Source: UBA6544 sp038131165
GTDB lineage: Bacteria > Pseudomonadota > Alphaproteobacteria > UBA8366
DNA length: 64,000 nucleotides
Direction: 5' to 3'
NCBI GenBank assembly: GCA_038131165.1
Contig: JAYPOZ010000014.1
Span: 4,915 to 68,914 of the forward strand
The position numbers and the translations under genes were made by a program. Below the pieces are notes generated by a model, which was given only the letters and a program-made list of their open reading frames with translations, made no database searches and was not told the origin of the DNA. Below are positions 18,058-27,444 of this stretch, in pieces. Numbering within the stretch: position 1 is the stretch's first letter; every line of letters begins with the position of its first letter.

Positions 18058-19341
18058 TCAGTGCTCGTAGAACTCGATCTGCCATTCCATGTCGTCTTCG
18101 GTGAGCGGATATTGATTGCCGCCGCGCGCGCGCAACAAGGAGTTGGTGCGCACTTTGCCGACCTTCTGCTGCATCTTGACGGCGGCACGCATGCTCATGC
18201 CAGCTTTCCAGCAGAGCGATGTCACCGCCTTGCCGCTGCCCGAGCCTAACATCTTGGCGACTACCTCCGAAGGTAAGCCCGACATATGGGCAAGCGAATA
18301 GCGGACGAAATGATGGTCGCTTAGATCGACGGCCTTGGTGACGACCTGTTCCGAGAGTTTGCCCTGTTTGAAGAGCTTCTCGGCGCGCTCCATTGCCTTG
18401 GAACGCGCCTTGTCGTCGTCGGTCTCCAGCAATTCGTTGGAATCGATGCGCTTGCGCACCTCCATACGCATTTCCTGGACGACCTCGTCAGCGACGTCGT
18501 TCTTCTCGATCAGACGTTCGAAGAGCGAGGCGCTGACGAAATTGGCGATGCGACGGATCGTGCGGACCGGCAAATTGCCGCGATCGACCAGCGGCGGGTG
18601 CCATTCCTCATGACCTTCGGCCTCGATGGCGATCAAATCGATCGCCTTTTCGCTGATCTTCGCACTCTTATTCTTCAGCAGCGCGGGGATGGCATTCTCG
18701 TCGCCGCTTTCGATGATCGCGTCGATGACTTCCGGCGCAAGTTCCTTGCGCCGCGCGACCGAAGTCATGGCGCCGCTTTCGATCCCGAGCGCCACGATCT
18801 CCAGCAGGTCGCGGTCGCTTAGCAGTGGCGAATATTCCAAAACGGGGGCGGAGACCGTGGATTCGGCATCTTCGGCCAAGCGGCGCACGATGTTCTTCGG
18901 GATATTCCGGGCGTGCTTGATTTCGTCGGAGACAATCGCCCGAACGTCGCGGATTTGGTCACGGGCAAGCGTGTCTAGGATATCCAGCGCCATTTTCGAG
19001 AGCTTGTCCTGTTGGTTGACGGAAATATCCGGCAGCAGCCGTCCGAGTTTGTGGGCCAGCTCCTTGCGCACTTCCTCGTCGGGGTCGGTTGCAAGGATGA
19101 TGTCCGCCTGCAGCGGCGTGCCGTCGTTGTCCGCGATCTCCCGGCGCACCAAGGGGTCTTTGTCGTTCGCGAGGTAATAGAGGATTTCCGGCTCCATATC
19201 CTCGTGCATGGCAAGGTCGCGCCGTTCGGCAGCGCCGCCTTTCTCAAGGATGGCCTTGGCTTGATCGTAGCTCGGCCGTTTTCCTTTCGGCTTCTTTTTG
19301 CGCTGTTTGCGCCGCCTTTTCCCGAGAACCCAACCGAGCAT
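18058..19341 (-). CDS. DUF2336 domain-containing protein
   Basis: A 427-residue cytoplasmic protein. A basic N-terminus (GKRRRKQRKKKPKGKRP) is followed by HEAT-like helical repeats (PEILYYLANDKDPLVRREIA; EEVRKELAHKLGRLLPDIS), the hallmark of the alphaproteobacterial DUF2336 family. A repeat region near ILDTLARDQIRDVRAIVSDE continues the solenoid. Role is unknown; the shape suggests a protein- or nucleic-acid-binding scaffold. Its 3' end lies close to the convergent SDR gene. Confidence 0.85.
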   Translation of the reverse strand: MLGWVLGKRRRKQRKKKPKGKRPSYDQAKAILEKGGAAERRDLAMHEDMEPEILYYLANDKDPLVRREIADNDGTPLQADIILATDPDEEVRKELAHKLGRLLPDISVNQQDKLSKMALDILDTLARDQIRDVRAIVSDEIKHARNIPKNIVRRLAEDAESTVSAPVLEYSPLLSDRDLLEIVALGIESGAMTSVARRKELAPEVIDAIIESGDENAIPALLKNKSAKISEKAIDLIAIEAEGHEEWHPPLVDRGNLPVRTIRRIANFVSASLFERLIEKNDVADEVVQEMRMEVRKRIDSNELLETDDDKARSKAMERAEKLFKQGKLSEQVVTKAVDLSDHHFVRYSLAHMSGLPSEVVAKMLGSGSGKAVTSLCWKAGMSMRAAVKMQQKVGKVRTNSLLRARGGNQYPLTEDDMEWQIEFYEH

Positions 19342-19467
19342 CTACGTAACCGCCTGGTCGCTATGTCGTTGCTGCATTGCCAATGTCGATTCCTTAGCGC
19401 GTTCGGAGGACCATCTCAATATATAGAATTTCCGATCCTGCCATTCCTCCGAAGCCCGGCGTCCCGG

Positions 19468-20586
19468 CTATTTAATCGCTGCCATGACCTTGGCAATCAA
19501 GTCGTCCGTGCGCGATTGCTTGATCCAACGGAAGACGGCCACCAAGTCGAGTTCACGGTCTAGCCAGACGACATTCTGCCCGGCGCCCAGTGCGAAGAAA
19601 CTCGACGCAGGCGCGCTGGGGAACAGTGTCCGGCCGGTATTAAGCCACCACATGAAGCCATAATTGGGATTGCAGGGCGAAGGCTCGCAGAGAGCGTCGA
19701 TCCAGCCGTCGGCCACGATTTCGCGATCGCCCCAACGGCCATGGTTGAGGATGAGCGAGCCGAACCGAGCATGGTCGCGGCTGCTGATCCACAGGCCGCC
19801 ACCCCAGTGCGCGCCGCCTGGTACCGATTGCATGCGCTTGCCGTCGATCTCGACCCAGGAATTCCTGTAGCCATGCCATTCCCAGGTCTCGCTGGCGCCG
19901 ATCGGATCCATGATCGATTCTTTTAGAATCTCCGGCAGCGGCCGCCGAAAGACCTGCATCAGCGAAAGGGCGAGGCGGTTCACCCGGACGTCGTTGTACT
20001 CGTAGAAGGTGCCGGGGCGCTGAAGATCGCGGTGCGTGCCCTTTTTGGAATTGTCCACGCCGGCGCCGACCAGGCGGTTCCGGTCGACGAGGTCGGGTTT
20101 GTCCCACAAGGTGCCTTCCCATTCGCTGGCTTGCTGCAGGATATGGCGCCACGTTATGTCGCGGTTCTGCTCTGACTCGAATCCGTCGTCGAGCGCATAG
20201 TTGCGCATCGGGTCGTCGATGCTCTCAATCAAGCCTTGCGCGACCGCCACTCCGGCTATGACGCCGAGATAGCTCTTCGTGGCGCTGAAGGTCATGTCCA
20301 CGCGTTCGGTCTCCCCCCACGCCGCGGCAAGCTTGCCGTGGCGCAAGATCAGACCATTGGGGTCGCCGCGCGGTTTGGTCGGGCCCAATACGCCGGCCCA
20401 TTCCGCCGGCTCCTGCGTGCCCAGCACCGACATCAAGCCTTTCGAGAGATCCCGATCCGCATCGGACTCTTCACTGCGATGGTAGGAGATGGCCTCCGCG
20501 ATGGCGTTGCCATCCATGCCGACGTCCGCTGGATTGCTTGCGGTCCAACTCGCGTCGCTCCAGGCGCCCGATGCGGAATCGTTCAT
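19468..20586 (-). CDS. Serine hydrolase of the class C beta-lactamase/PBP fold
   Basis: A 372-residue protein with the S-x-x-K motif S101-A-T-K104 and a tyrosine motif at 195-198 (YEYN) that stands in for YxN. It lacks a signal peptide, so the enzyme is probably cytosolic and closer to esterase/6-aminohexanoate-dimer-hydrolase-like members than to a resistance enzyme. GAGG ahead of ATG 20586 supports this start rather than the longer in-frame reading to 20670. Substrate unknown. It is divergent from the amino-acid transporter operon. Confidence 0.82.
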   Translation of the reverse strand: MNDSASGAWSDASWTASNPADVGMDGNAIAEAISYHRSEESDADRDLSKGLMSVLGTQEPAEWAGVLGPTKPRGDPNGLILRHGKLAAAWGETERVDMTFSATKSYLGVIAGVAVAQGLIESIDDPMRNYALDDGFESEQNRDITWRHILQQASEWEGTLWDKPDLVDRNRLVGAGVDNSKKGTHRDLQRPGTFYEYNDVRVNRLALSLMQVFRRPLPEILKESIMDPIGASETWEWHGYRNSWVEIDGKRMQSVPGGAHWGGGLWISSRDHARFGSLILNHGRWGDREIVADGWIDALCEPSPCNPNYGFMWWLNTGRTLFPSAPASSFFALGAGQNVVWLDRELDLVAVFRWIKQSRTDDLIAKVMAAIK

Positions 20587-20824
20587 CTCGTACCTCGTCT
20601 TGAATGAAGCTGAATCATGATTGATGGAAATCTTATACGAAGAATGAGCGCTGCGCCATTCGCTCGGCACAGGCCGCCGAAGTTCGGGGTGGGAGCGACG
20701 AGCCGCAGCCTTGTGGCAAAATCGGTCGCTATGTTAACGTCGGTCGGCGAACAGGCGAGACCGGCGATACATTCGGCTGGGGTTTGTCGTTCATTTGAAC
20801 GTGAAGAATAACAGGGAGTTCCCA

Positions 20825-21850
20825 ATGAAACGTTTTATGCTTGCCGCGCTTGGCGCGGTTACGGCAGTGGCGGTAACGGCAGGTTCTGCTGCCGCTGCCA
20901 GTCCTACCTTGGATACCGTTAAGAAGCGCGGTCAATTGATTTGCGGCGTGAATACGGGTCTGGCCGGATTTTCCTCACCCGACGACAAGGGTGTCTGGAA
21001 AGGCTTCGACGTCGATTATTGCCGCGCGGTCGCGGCCGCGGCTCTGGGCGACAGCAATAAGGTCACATACAAGCCGCTGACCGGCAAAACCCGTTTCCCG
21101 GCGCTGCAATCCGGCGAGATCGATTTGCTATCCCGGAACACGACTTGGACGTTTGCCCGCGACGTGAATCTCGGCTTCGAGTTTGTCGGCGTCACTTATT
21201 ACGACGGACAGGGTTTCATCGTCCGCAAGGACCTCGGGGTCAAAAGCGCCAAGGAGTTGAATGACGCCTCGGTGTGCATTCAGACCGGCACCACCACGGA
21301 ACTGAACCTCGCCGATTACTTCCGCTCGAACGGCATGAAGTTCAAATCCGTCGTTGTCGAGGATGCGGCCGAAGCCCGCCAGAACTATTCGGCCAACCGG
21401 TGCGACGTCTACACGACGGACCGCTCGGGCTTGGCGGCCCAACGGTCGGTCCTGAAGGATCCGGACGCGCATCTCATCCTGCCTGAGATTATCTCGAAGG
21501 AGCCGCTCGGACCGGTCGTGCGACATGGCGACAATGTCTGGGGTGACATCGCACGCTGGGTTCGCAATGCGCTGATCGTGGCGGAAGAACTGGGCGTCAC
21601 CCAGGCGAATGTCGACGAGATGAAGACGTCCAGCAATCCCGAGATCAAGCGTCTCCTTGGCGAGGAAGGCGATTTCGGCAGTTTCCTCGGTCTTTCGAAG
21701 GACTGGGCCTATCAAGTGATCAAAGCGGTCGGAAACTACGGCGAGATTTACGATCGCCACCTCGGCCCGAACACGCCGCTGGGCCTCGACCGGGGCGTCA
21801 ACAATCTCTGGACCAAGGGCGGTATCGTCTACGCGCCGCCGTTCCGGTAA
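20825..21850 (+). CDS. aapJ: General L-amino acid ABC transporter, periplasmic binding protein
   Basis: A 341-residue protein with a signal peptide (MKRFMLAALGAVTAVAVTAGSAAA). The mature start SPTLDTVKKRGQLICGVNTG, then WKGFDVDYCRAVAAA, LLSRNTTWTFARD and the C-terminal NYGEIYDRHLG are typical of AapJ/BztA, the high-affinity binding protein for a broad range of L-amino acids. AGGGAG precedes ATG 20825. First gene of aapJQMP; a strong hairpin after it may raise its level relative to the membrane parts. Confidence 0.93.
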   Translation: MKRFMLAALGAVTAVAVTAGSAAAASPTLDTVKKRGQLICGVNTGLAGFSSPDDKGVWKGFDVDYCRAVAAAALGDSNKVTYKPLTGKTRFPALQSGEIDLLSRNTTWTFARDVNLGFEFVGVTYYDGQGFIVRKDLGVKSAKELNDASVCIQTGTTTELNLADYFRSNGMKFKSVVVEDAAEARQNYSANRCDVYTTDRSGLAAQRSVLKDPDAHLILPEIISKEPLGPVVRHGDNVWGDIARWVRNALIVAEELGVTQANVDEMKTSSNPEIKRLLGEEGDFGSFLGLSKDWAYQVIKAVGNYGEIYDRHLGPNTPLGLDRGVNNLWTKGGIVYAPPFR

Positions 21851-21884
21851 GCCAAAAGCCAACAAAGATTGGCACATGAATGTT

Positions 21885-21917
21885 CGCCCGGCCTCGCAAG
21901 TCGTTGCGGGCCGGGCG
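21885..21917 (+). other. Strong intercistronic stem-loop between aapJ and aapQ
   Basis: CGCCCGGCC pairs with GGCCGGGCG (9 bp), then after a one-base bulge CGCAA pairs with TTGCG around a GTCG loop. There is no T-run, so full termination is unlikely. Hairpins at this place in binding-protein operons commonly protect the upstream message from 3' exonucleases and give more binding protein than permease; that role is inferred. Confidence 0.75.
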
Positions 21918-21977
21918 CAGCATTCCAGTGAAAGCTTAGGTGACCGCGCTGCGATTTTGTTTACCGGGGGGTGAGGC

Positions 21978-23183
21978 ATGGCGGTGGATGTCAAGACTGA
22001 CAGCGCGCGCTCAGGCGGCGGGCGTTGGTGGTACGATCCGAAAATCAGGGCGATTATTTTTCAGGCGGCCTTCGTCGTCGCGCTGGTCCTGTTCATCGGC
22101 TACATAGTCAACAACACGCTCGTCAATCTGGAAAAACGCGACATCAAGGCGGGTTTCGGCTTCCTGTCGGAGCCGGCAGGGTTCGAGATACCGATCACGG
22201 GTTTCGTGAATTACTCGGTCGACGAAGGGTCAACCCACGGCGCGGTGTTTCTGATCGGACTGCAGAACACCTTCCTGATTTCCGTCATCGGCATCGTCTT
22301 GGCGACTCTGCTTGGCTTTATCCTGGGCGTTCTGCGGTTGTCCAAGAACTGGATCGTGACGCGGCTCGTCGGCTCCTATATCGAAATCGTCCGCAATATC
22401 CCTCTGCCGCTGCAGTTTATCTTCTGGCACATCGCCGTCTACCTGGTCTTTCTGCCGCATGTCCGCGAATCGATATCCTTCTTCGACACGTTCTATCTGC
22501 ACAATCGCGGCGTAACCGGGCCCAACCCCATCTTCGAAGACGGGTTCGGCGTCGTGGTGCTGGCCGGTATCGCCGCCATCGGATTCGTCATGTGGATTCG
22601 GAAATGGGCGAAGGCGCGGCAGGACAAGACAGGCGAGACCTTCCCCGTCTTCTGGAGTTCGCTCGGCGTGTTGATCGCGCTGCCGTTGCTCGCGGCGGTG
22701 ATCATGGGACTGCCGTTGAGCTGGGATCAGGCGATCCTCGGAAAGTTCCGCTTTACCGGCGGTGCCGGGATTCCGATCGAGTTTTTCTCGGCGCTGACGG
22801 CGCTGACGATCTATACTTCGGCGTTTATCGCGGAAATCGTCCGCGCCGGCATCCTGGCGGTCTCGCATGGGCAAACCGAAGCCGCCGGCGCGCTGGGCCT
22901 GCGGCGCGGGCCGATCCTCCGCCTCGTGGTCATCCCGCAAGCGATGCGGGTGATCATACCGCCGTTGATCAGCCAGTATCTGAATCTGACCAAGAATTCG
23001 TCGCTTGGAATTCTGATCGGCTATCCCGATCTGTTCAACGTCTTCGGCGGCATTTCGCTCAACCAAACCGGACAGGCCATCGAGATCATCTTTATGTCGA
23101 TGTCGGTCTATCTGACGTTCAGCCTGCTGATTTCCTTGTACATGAACTGGTACAACCGGCGGATCGCGTTGGTGGAGAGGTGA
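21978..23183 (+). CDS. aapQ: General L-amino acid ABC transporter permease AapQ
   Basis: A 401-residue inner-membrane protein of the HisM/BPD-transport type. An N-terminal membrane helix (IIFQAAFVVALVLFIGYIVN) is followed by a periplasmic stretch and a permease core with several helices. The EAA loop, GQTEAAGALGLRRG and VVIPQAMRVIIPPLI, makes the contact with the ATPase. The C-terminal permease domain is longer than in small His permeases, as is usual for AapQ/BztB. It lies 127 bases after aapJ and five before aapM. Confidence 0.93.
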   Translation: MAVDVKTDSARSGGGRWWYDPKIRAIIFQAAFVVALVLFIGYIVNNTLVNLEKRDIKAGFGFLSEPAGFEIPITGFVNYSVDEGSTHGAVFLIGLQNTFLISVIGIVLATLLGFILGVLRLSKNWIVTRLVGSYIEIVRNIPLPLQFIFWHIAVYLVFLPHVRESISFFDTFYLHNRGVTGPNPIFEDGFGVVVLAGIAAIGFVMWIRKWAKARQDKTGETFPVFWSSLGVLIALPLLAAVIMGLPLSWDQAILGKFRFTGGAGIPIEFFSALTALTIYTSAFIAEIVRAGILAVSHGQTEAAGALGLRRGPILRLVVIPQAMRVIIPPLISQYLNLTKNSSLGILIGYPDLFNVFGGISLNQTGQAIEIIFMSMSVYLTFSLLISLYMNWYNRRIALVER

Positions 23184-23187
23184 TGCC

Positions 23188-24318
23188 ATGAGCGAAATCA
23201 ATAGTCATAACAACCGCGCTTTCGTGCGCACGGAGCATCTGCCGCAAATGGCGCCGCCGGCGTCGACCACAGGCGCTGTCGGGTGGGCCCGGGAGAATTT
23301 ATTCTCCTCGCCGTTGAATACGGCCCTGACCTTGGGCTCGATCTATTTCCTCTATCTGATCATTCCGCCGTTTTTCGATTGGGCGTTTGTCACGTCCGCC
23401 TGGTTCGGTAGTTCCAACAAAGATTGCAGCGGCCTTGAGGGCGCTTGCTGGGCGGTGGTCACGGCCCGGTTCGGACAATTCTTTTACGGCTTCTATCCGG
23501 AGGCGGAGCGCTGGCGGCCGACCTTGGTCGTGCTGTTGTTCGCCGCCAACTTGTTGCCGATCCTGTGGGACCGGGTACCGGGGCGCAGTCTGGCGGCGCT
23601 CTCGATCGTCACCTTGTTCCCGGTTGTCGCCTATTTTCTGCTGCACGGCGGATTCGGGCTTGTGGAGGTGCCGACCGCCAAGTGGGGCGGCTTCATGCTG
23701 AATTTGGTGCTGGCAAGCGTCGCGATTATCTATTCGCTGCCGCTGGGAATACTGTTGGCCTTGGGGCGGCGGTCGGAATTGCCTCTGATCCGGCGTTTCT
23801 GTGTGTTGTTCATCGAGTTTTGGCGCGGCGTGCCGTTGATTTCCGTGTTGGTCATGGCGTCGTTCATGCTGCCGTTCTTCCTGCCGGATGGCGTGAATTT
23901 CAACGAGTTGCTACGCGCCATGGTCGGGCTGACATTGTTCTCCTCCGCCTATATGGCGGAGGTGGTCCGGGGCGGTCTCCAGGCCATGCCGAAGGGACAG
24001 ACCGAAGCGGCGCGCGGCATGGGCCTGACCTATTGGCAGTCCATGCGACTGATCATTCTCCCGCAGGCGCTGACAATCACCATACCAGCGATCGTGAATA
24101 CGTTTATCGGTCTATTCAAGGACACGTCGCTGGTCATTGTTATCGGGCTGTTCGATATCCTGCAGGTCGCTAAATCATCCGTGACCGACCCACATTGGCT
24201 CGGCCTCGAACATGAAGCCTACATTTTTGTGGCCCTGATTTTTTTCTATTCCTGTTTCGGAATGTCGCGATACAGCCTCTGGCTCGAGCGAAAGCTCGAC
24301 ACCAGTCGACGCGATTGA
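23188..24318 (+). CDS. aapM: General L-amino acid ABC transporter permease AapM
   Basis: A 376-residue integral membrane partner of AapQ. It has the same organisation of an N-terminal helix, an insert, and a permease core, with the EAA loop GQTEAARGMGLTYWQSMRLI and ILPQALTITIPAIVN. The insert carries NKDCSGLEGACWAVVTARFG, seen in AapM/BztC-type proteins. It starts four bases after aapQ ends, indicating translational coupling in the operon. Confidence 0.93.
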   Translation: MSEINSHNNRAFVRTEHLPQMAPPASTTGAVGWARENLFSSPLNTALTLGSIYFLYLIIPPFFDWAFVTSAWFGSSNKDCSGLEGACWAVVTARFGQFFYGFYPEAERWRPTLVVLLFAANLLPILWDRVPGRSLAALSIVTLFPVVAYFLLHGGFGLVEVPTAKWGGFMLNLVLASVAIIYSLPLGILLALGRRSELPLIRRFCVLFIEFWRGVPLISVLVMASFMLPFFLPDGVNFNELLRAMVGLTLFSSAYMAEVVRGGLQAMPKGQTEAARGMGLTYWQSMRLIILPQALTITIPAIVNTFIGLFKDTSLVIVIGLFDILQVAKSSVTDPHWLGLEHEAYIFVALIFFYSCFGMSRYSLWLERKLDTSRRD

Positions 24319-24333
24319 GCGAGGAGAACTCAC

Positions 24334-25122
24334 ATGAGCGAAAATACCGGCGAAACACGGTCAACGAGTACATCCAGTCTCTCCGACGAACCGGTCATCC
24401 AGATTATCGGTATGAATAAATGGTTCGGTCAATTTCACGTCCTGAGAGATATCGATCTGACGGTATTTCGGGGCGAACGAATTGTGATTTGCGGGCCGTC
24501 AGGCTCGGGAAAATCGACCCTGATCAGGTGTATAAATCGGCTGGAAGAGCATCAACAAGGGTCCATCATCGTCGACGAAATCGAGTTGACCGATGACCTT
24601 AAACAGATAGACAGCGTGCGTCGTGAAGTCGGTATGGTGTTCCAGCACTTCAACCTCTTCCCTCATCTGACGGTTCTTGAGAACTGCACCCTGGCGCCAA
24701 TCTGGGTGCGCAAGACGCCCAAGGCCGAAGCCGAGGAAATCGCGATGGAATACCTGACCCGGGTGAAGATTCCCGAGCAGGCGGACAAGTATCCGGGCCA
24801 GCTTTCCGGTGGGCAGCAGCAGCGCGTCGCCATTGCGCGGTCGCTTTGCATGCGCCCGAAAATCATGCTGTTCGATGAGCCGACCTCGGCGCTCGATCCC
24901 GAGATGATCAAGGAAGTGCTCGATGTGATGGTCGACCTCGCGGATACGGGCATGACCATGCTGGTGGTCACCCACGAAATGGGTTTTGCGCGACAGGTGG
25001 CGCACCGGGTGATCTTCATGGATGACGGTCAGATAGTGGAACAGAACGAGCCCGAGGAGTTCTTCAATAATCCGCAGTCGGACCGGACCAAACTCTTCCT
25101 CAGCCAAATCCTGTCGCATTAG
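24334..25122 (+). CDS. aapP: General L-amino acid ABC transporter ATP-binding protein
   Basis: A 262-residue ABC ATPase. Walker A is GPSGSGKST, the Q-loop is VFQHFNLFPH, the signature is LSGGQQQR and Walker B is IMLFDEPTSALD, followed by the H-loop in VVTHEMG. All catalytic parts are present. The first 25 residues are a Ser/Thr-rich extension. It should energise AapQM on the cytoplasmic face. Spacing of 15 bases to the next gene suggests the operon goes on. Confidence 0.94.
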   Translation: MSENTGETRSTSTSSLSDEPVIQIIGMNKWFGQFHVLRDIDLTVFRGERIVICGPSGSGKSTLIRCINRLEEHQQGSIIVDEIELTDDLKQIDSVRREVGMVFQHFNLFPHLTVLENCTLAPIWVRKTPKAEAEEIAMEYLTRVKIPEQADKYPGQLSGGQQQRVAIARSLCMRPKIMLFDEPTSALDPEMIKEVLDVMVDLADTGMTMLVVTHEMGFARQVAHRVIFMDDGQIVEQNEPEEFFNNPQSDRTKLFLSQILSH

Positions 25123-25137
25123 AGATACGCCCATCGG

Positions 25138-26151
25138 ATGAAGATCACTGTTTTTGGTGTCGGCGCCGTCGCGGGGTTCGTCGCGGGGCGGTTGGCGCGG
25201 TCCGGGCATAACCCCACTCTGGTCGCGCGGGGCGAGCGTCTAGCCGCCTATCGGAAAGACGGACTGACGCTGATCGACCTCGACCGGGAGAGCCATCACG
25301 ATCTGCCGGTCACCGACGATACGGAATCGCTGGGCGTTCAGGATATCGTGCTGATCGGCGCCAAGGCGCACGCAATTCCAGGCGCGGTCGAACAAATCAT
25401 CCCCTTGATCGGTCCGGAGACGACCGTCGTGCCGATGATCAACGGCATTCCCTTCTGGTATTTTCACGGTCTTCCGGGCGATTGGCCGACGCGGCATCTC
25501 GATGCCGTCGATCCTGGCGGGCGGGCGTGGAACGGCCTCGGTATAGAACGAGTTCTTGGCTGCGTCGTCTACGTCATGAATACGTCTCCGGCTCCGGGTG
25601 TTGTTCAGAACCACGGCGAGGAAGCCAAACTGGCACTCGGCGAGCCGGCGGGCGGGCAATCCGGGCGCGCGGAAGACATCTCGGCTCTTCTGGCGGAAGC
25701 GGGATTCGATGCGCCGATCTCGGACGACATCCGGCGCGATCTTTGGATCAAGCTCTGGGGCAATCTCTCCGGCAATTCGATCAGCGCGATCGCCGAAGGG
25801 ACCTGCGCCGCGCTTGGTTCGGACCCCGCTATTCGCGACGTCATGGCGGAGATGATGCGGGAATCCGTGGCGGTCGCTGCCGGCTTTGGCGTCGAGTTGG
25901 CGGCCAGCCGTCAGGAACTTGAAGAGGGCATCGAGCGACGCATCGATTATTTCCGGAATTTGGGCGAAGTGCCGACGTCAATGTTGCAGGACCACCTGTC
26001 GGGCCGCGCACTCGAGCTCGATCCGATTGTCGGCGCGGTCCGGGAGATGGGACGAATGGCCGGCGTTGCAACTCCGACCATCGATACCGTATACGCCTTG
26101 GCGCGCAAGAAGGCCGAGCTCAAAGGCCTCTATACGCCGCTCAAGCCCTAG
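25138..26151 (+). CDS. Ketopantoate reductase family protein (PanE-like)
   Basis: A 337-residue NADP-binding protein. The N-terminal loop GVGAVAGFVAG (residues 7-17) and the C-terminal helical domain with LWIKLWGNLSGNSISAI and ELDPIVGAVREMG fit the ApbA/PanE family. PanE reduces 2-dehydropantoate to pantoate, but relatives act on other 2-oxo acids, and the extended C-terminus and operon position behind an amino-acid transporter leave room for a catabolic role. It begins 15 bases after aapP and ends two bases before the convergent citrate-synthase gene. Confidence 0.82.
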   Translation: MKITVFGVGAVAGFVAGRLARSGHNPTLVARGERLAAYRKDGLTLIDLDRESHHDLPVTDDTESLGVQDIVLIGAKAHAIPGAVEQIIPLIGPETTVVPMINGIPFWYFHGLPGDWPTRHLDAVDPGGRAWNGLGIERVLGCVVYVMNTSPAPGVVQNHGEEAKLALGEPAGGQSGRAEDISALLAEAGFDAPISDDIRRDLWIKLWGNLSGNSISAIAEGTCAALGSDPAIRDVMAEMMRESVAVAAGFGVELAASRQELEEGIERRIDYFRNLGEVPTSMLQDHLSGRALELDPIVGAVREMGRMAGVATPTIDTVYALARKKAELKGLYTPLKP

Positions 26152-26153
26152 GG

Positions 26154-27353
26154 TTAGTCCAAGGCGGTTGCAGGTTGCGGTTCTTCGCCGACATAGCGTG
26201 CCCGCGGCCGGATTAGCTCCGGGAGACGGTATTGCTCCTGCGCGTGTGCGATCCATCCCGCACTCCGGCCGATGGCAAAGACCGAGAAAGAACTCTCGTC
26301 CGGCAATGACAGCGCGCGGGCCAAGGTGGCCAGGGCGAAATCGATGTTGGGCCCCAAGCCGAGCGCTTCCTTGGCGGCGCAAACGATCTTTCGGGCGATC
26401 TCGACCGACGGGGAATCGCCAAGGGTGCGCTCCATCGCTGCCAGCAGCGCCGCCGCGCGGGGATCGATGCCGTCATAGAGAAGATGGCCGAATCCGGGTA
26501 TAGTCTCTCCTCGTTTCAAGCGCGCCATGACCGCATCGGCCGGATCGGCGGCGCCAACGGTTTCGTTCAGAAATGCCAGCACCTGCGATGTCAGTCCGCC
26601 GTGCCGCGGTCCCTGCAGGGCGCATATTCCGCCGCTGATGGCAGCATAGGGGGTTGCCCGGGTAGACGCGATGCAGCGGACCGTGAAGGCCGAAGTGTTG
26701 AGTTCGTGGTCTGCGACCAGAATGAGCGCCATGCGGATGAGGTCGGCGCCGATATCGTTGAGATGCCAGGCTCGCGCCAATTGCGTATGGACCGGGTCCG
26801 AGGAAAGCGGGTGGCCGGAAAATCCGGAGGTGAGCAGGCGCACAATTCGGGCGCCTGTCTCCGCAATGCCCCGACCGGATAGATTTAAGCCTTTCAGGTC
26901 GCGCTCCCCGGCGATCGACAACAGGCTCATGGCGCGCGGCACCGGGGCGAGACCTGTTGGCAGGTCGATATCCAGCAAGGGTTGATCGAACGGGTCGGCG
27001 CCGTCTTGTTGCCAAAGCAAGGCCGCGACTTGTTCGAAACGGGCATTGCGGGCGAGCTCGATGGCATCCCGACCACGGTAATACACGTCGCCGTCGGCAA
27101 TAAGAGTGATGGCGCTATCGAGGACCGGCGCCCCGAAGCTCAGGGAGTGCCGGGCGATGCTGTCCCGCGCTTGATACGGCGTTTTGCGGGCGCGCATTTT
27201 TCTGATGTCTTCCGCGCGATAGAGCCGGCTGCGGCCATTCTCCGAAGGCTCCGAGCTTACCAGGCCGCGCGAAACATAGGCATAGAGGGTCGCCCGGCTG
27301 ACATTAAGTTCCGCGGCGGCTTCCCGCGCTGTGAGATAAAGACGGCTGGCCAT
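26154..27353 (-). CDS. Citrate synthase-family protein with N-terminal HTH domain
   Basis: A 399-residue fusion. Residues 6-52 form a MerR/excisionase-type helix-turn-helix (LTAREAAAELNVSRATLYAY...GRSRLYRAEDIRKM). The rest is a citrate-synthase domain with the catalytic set retained: H251 in GPRHGG, H290 in PGFGHLLYDG and D338 in NIDFAL. This architecture is known in proteobacteria and probably senses a citrate-cycle or acyl-CoA metabolite while controlling nearby genes. It faces away from the next citrate-synthase gene across 91 bases holding an AT-rich palindrome. Confidence 0.88.
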   Translation of the reverse strand: MASRLYLTAREAAAELNVSRATLYAYVSRGLVSSEPSENGRSRLYRAEDIRKMRARKTPYQARDSIARHSLSFGAPVLDSAITLIADGDVYYRGRDAIELARNARFEQVAALLWQQDGADPFDQPLLDIDLPTGLAPVPRAMSLLSIAGERDLKGLNLSGRGIAETGARIVRLLTSGFSGHPLSSDPVHTQLARAWHLNDIGADLIRMALILVADHELNTSAFTVRCIASTRATPYAAISGGICALQGPRHGGLTSQVLAFLNETVGAADPADAVMARLKRGETIPGFGHLLYDGIDPRAAALLAAMERTLGDSPSVEIARKIVCAAKEALGLGPNIDFALATLARALSLPDESSFSVFAIGRSAGWIAHAQEQYRLPELIRPRARYVGEEPQPATALD

Positions 27354-27363
27354 CAGAATTTTA

Positions 27364-27389
27364 TATTGATTATATTTATCAATATTGAT
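27364..27389. promoter_or_regulatory. Putative operator between the divergent citrate synthase genes
   Basis: The sequence ATCAATATTGAT at 27378-27389 is a perfect 12-base palindrome. A TATTGAT copy at 27364-27370 with TTTATCAA at 27376-27382 makes a second, overlapping inverted repeat. The stretch is AT-rich against a GC-rich background and sits just upstream of the HTH-citrate synthase start, so it may be that protein's binding site or contain the divergent promoters. Inferred only. Confidence 0.5.
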
Positions 27390-27444
27390 TAAACAGCCGA
27401 ATGCGCCTTAGGTCAAGCGTGGATTAAGAGAAAGGGAATGACAC

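Noticed and set aside
19468..20586. Beta-lactamase resistance gene
   Set aside because: It has the SxxK motif but no signal peptide, so the cytosolic esterase/amidase relatives are a better fit.
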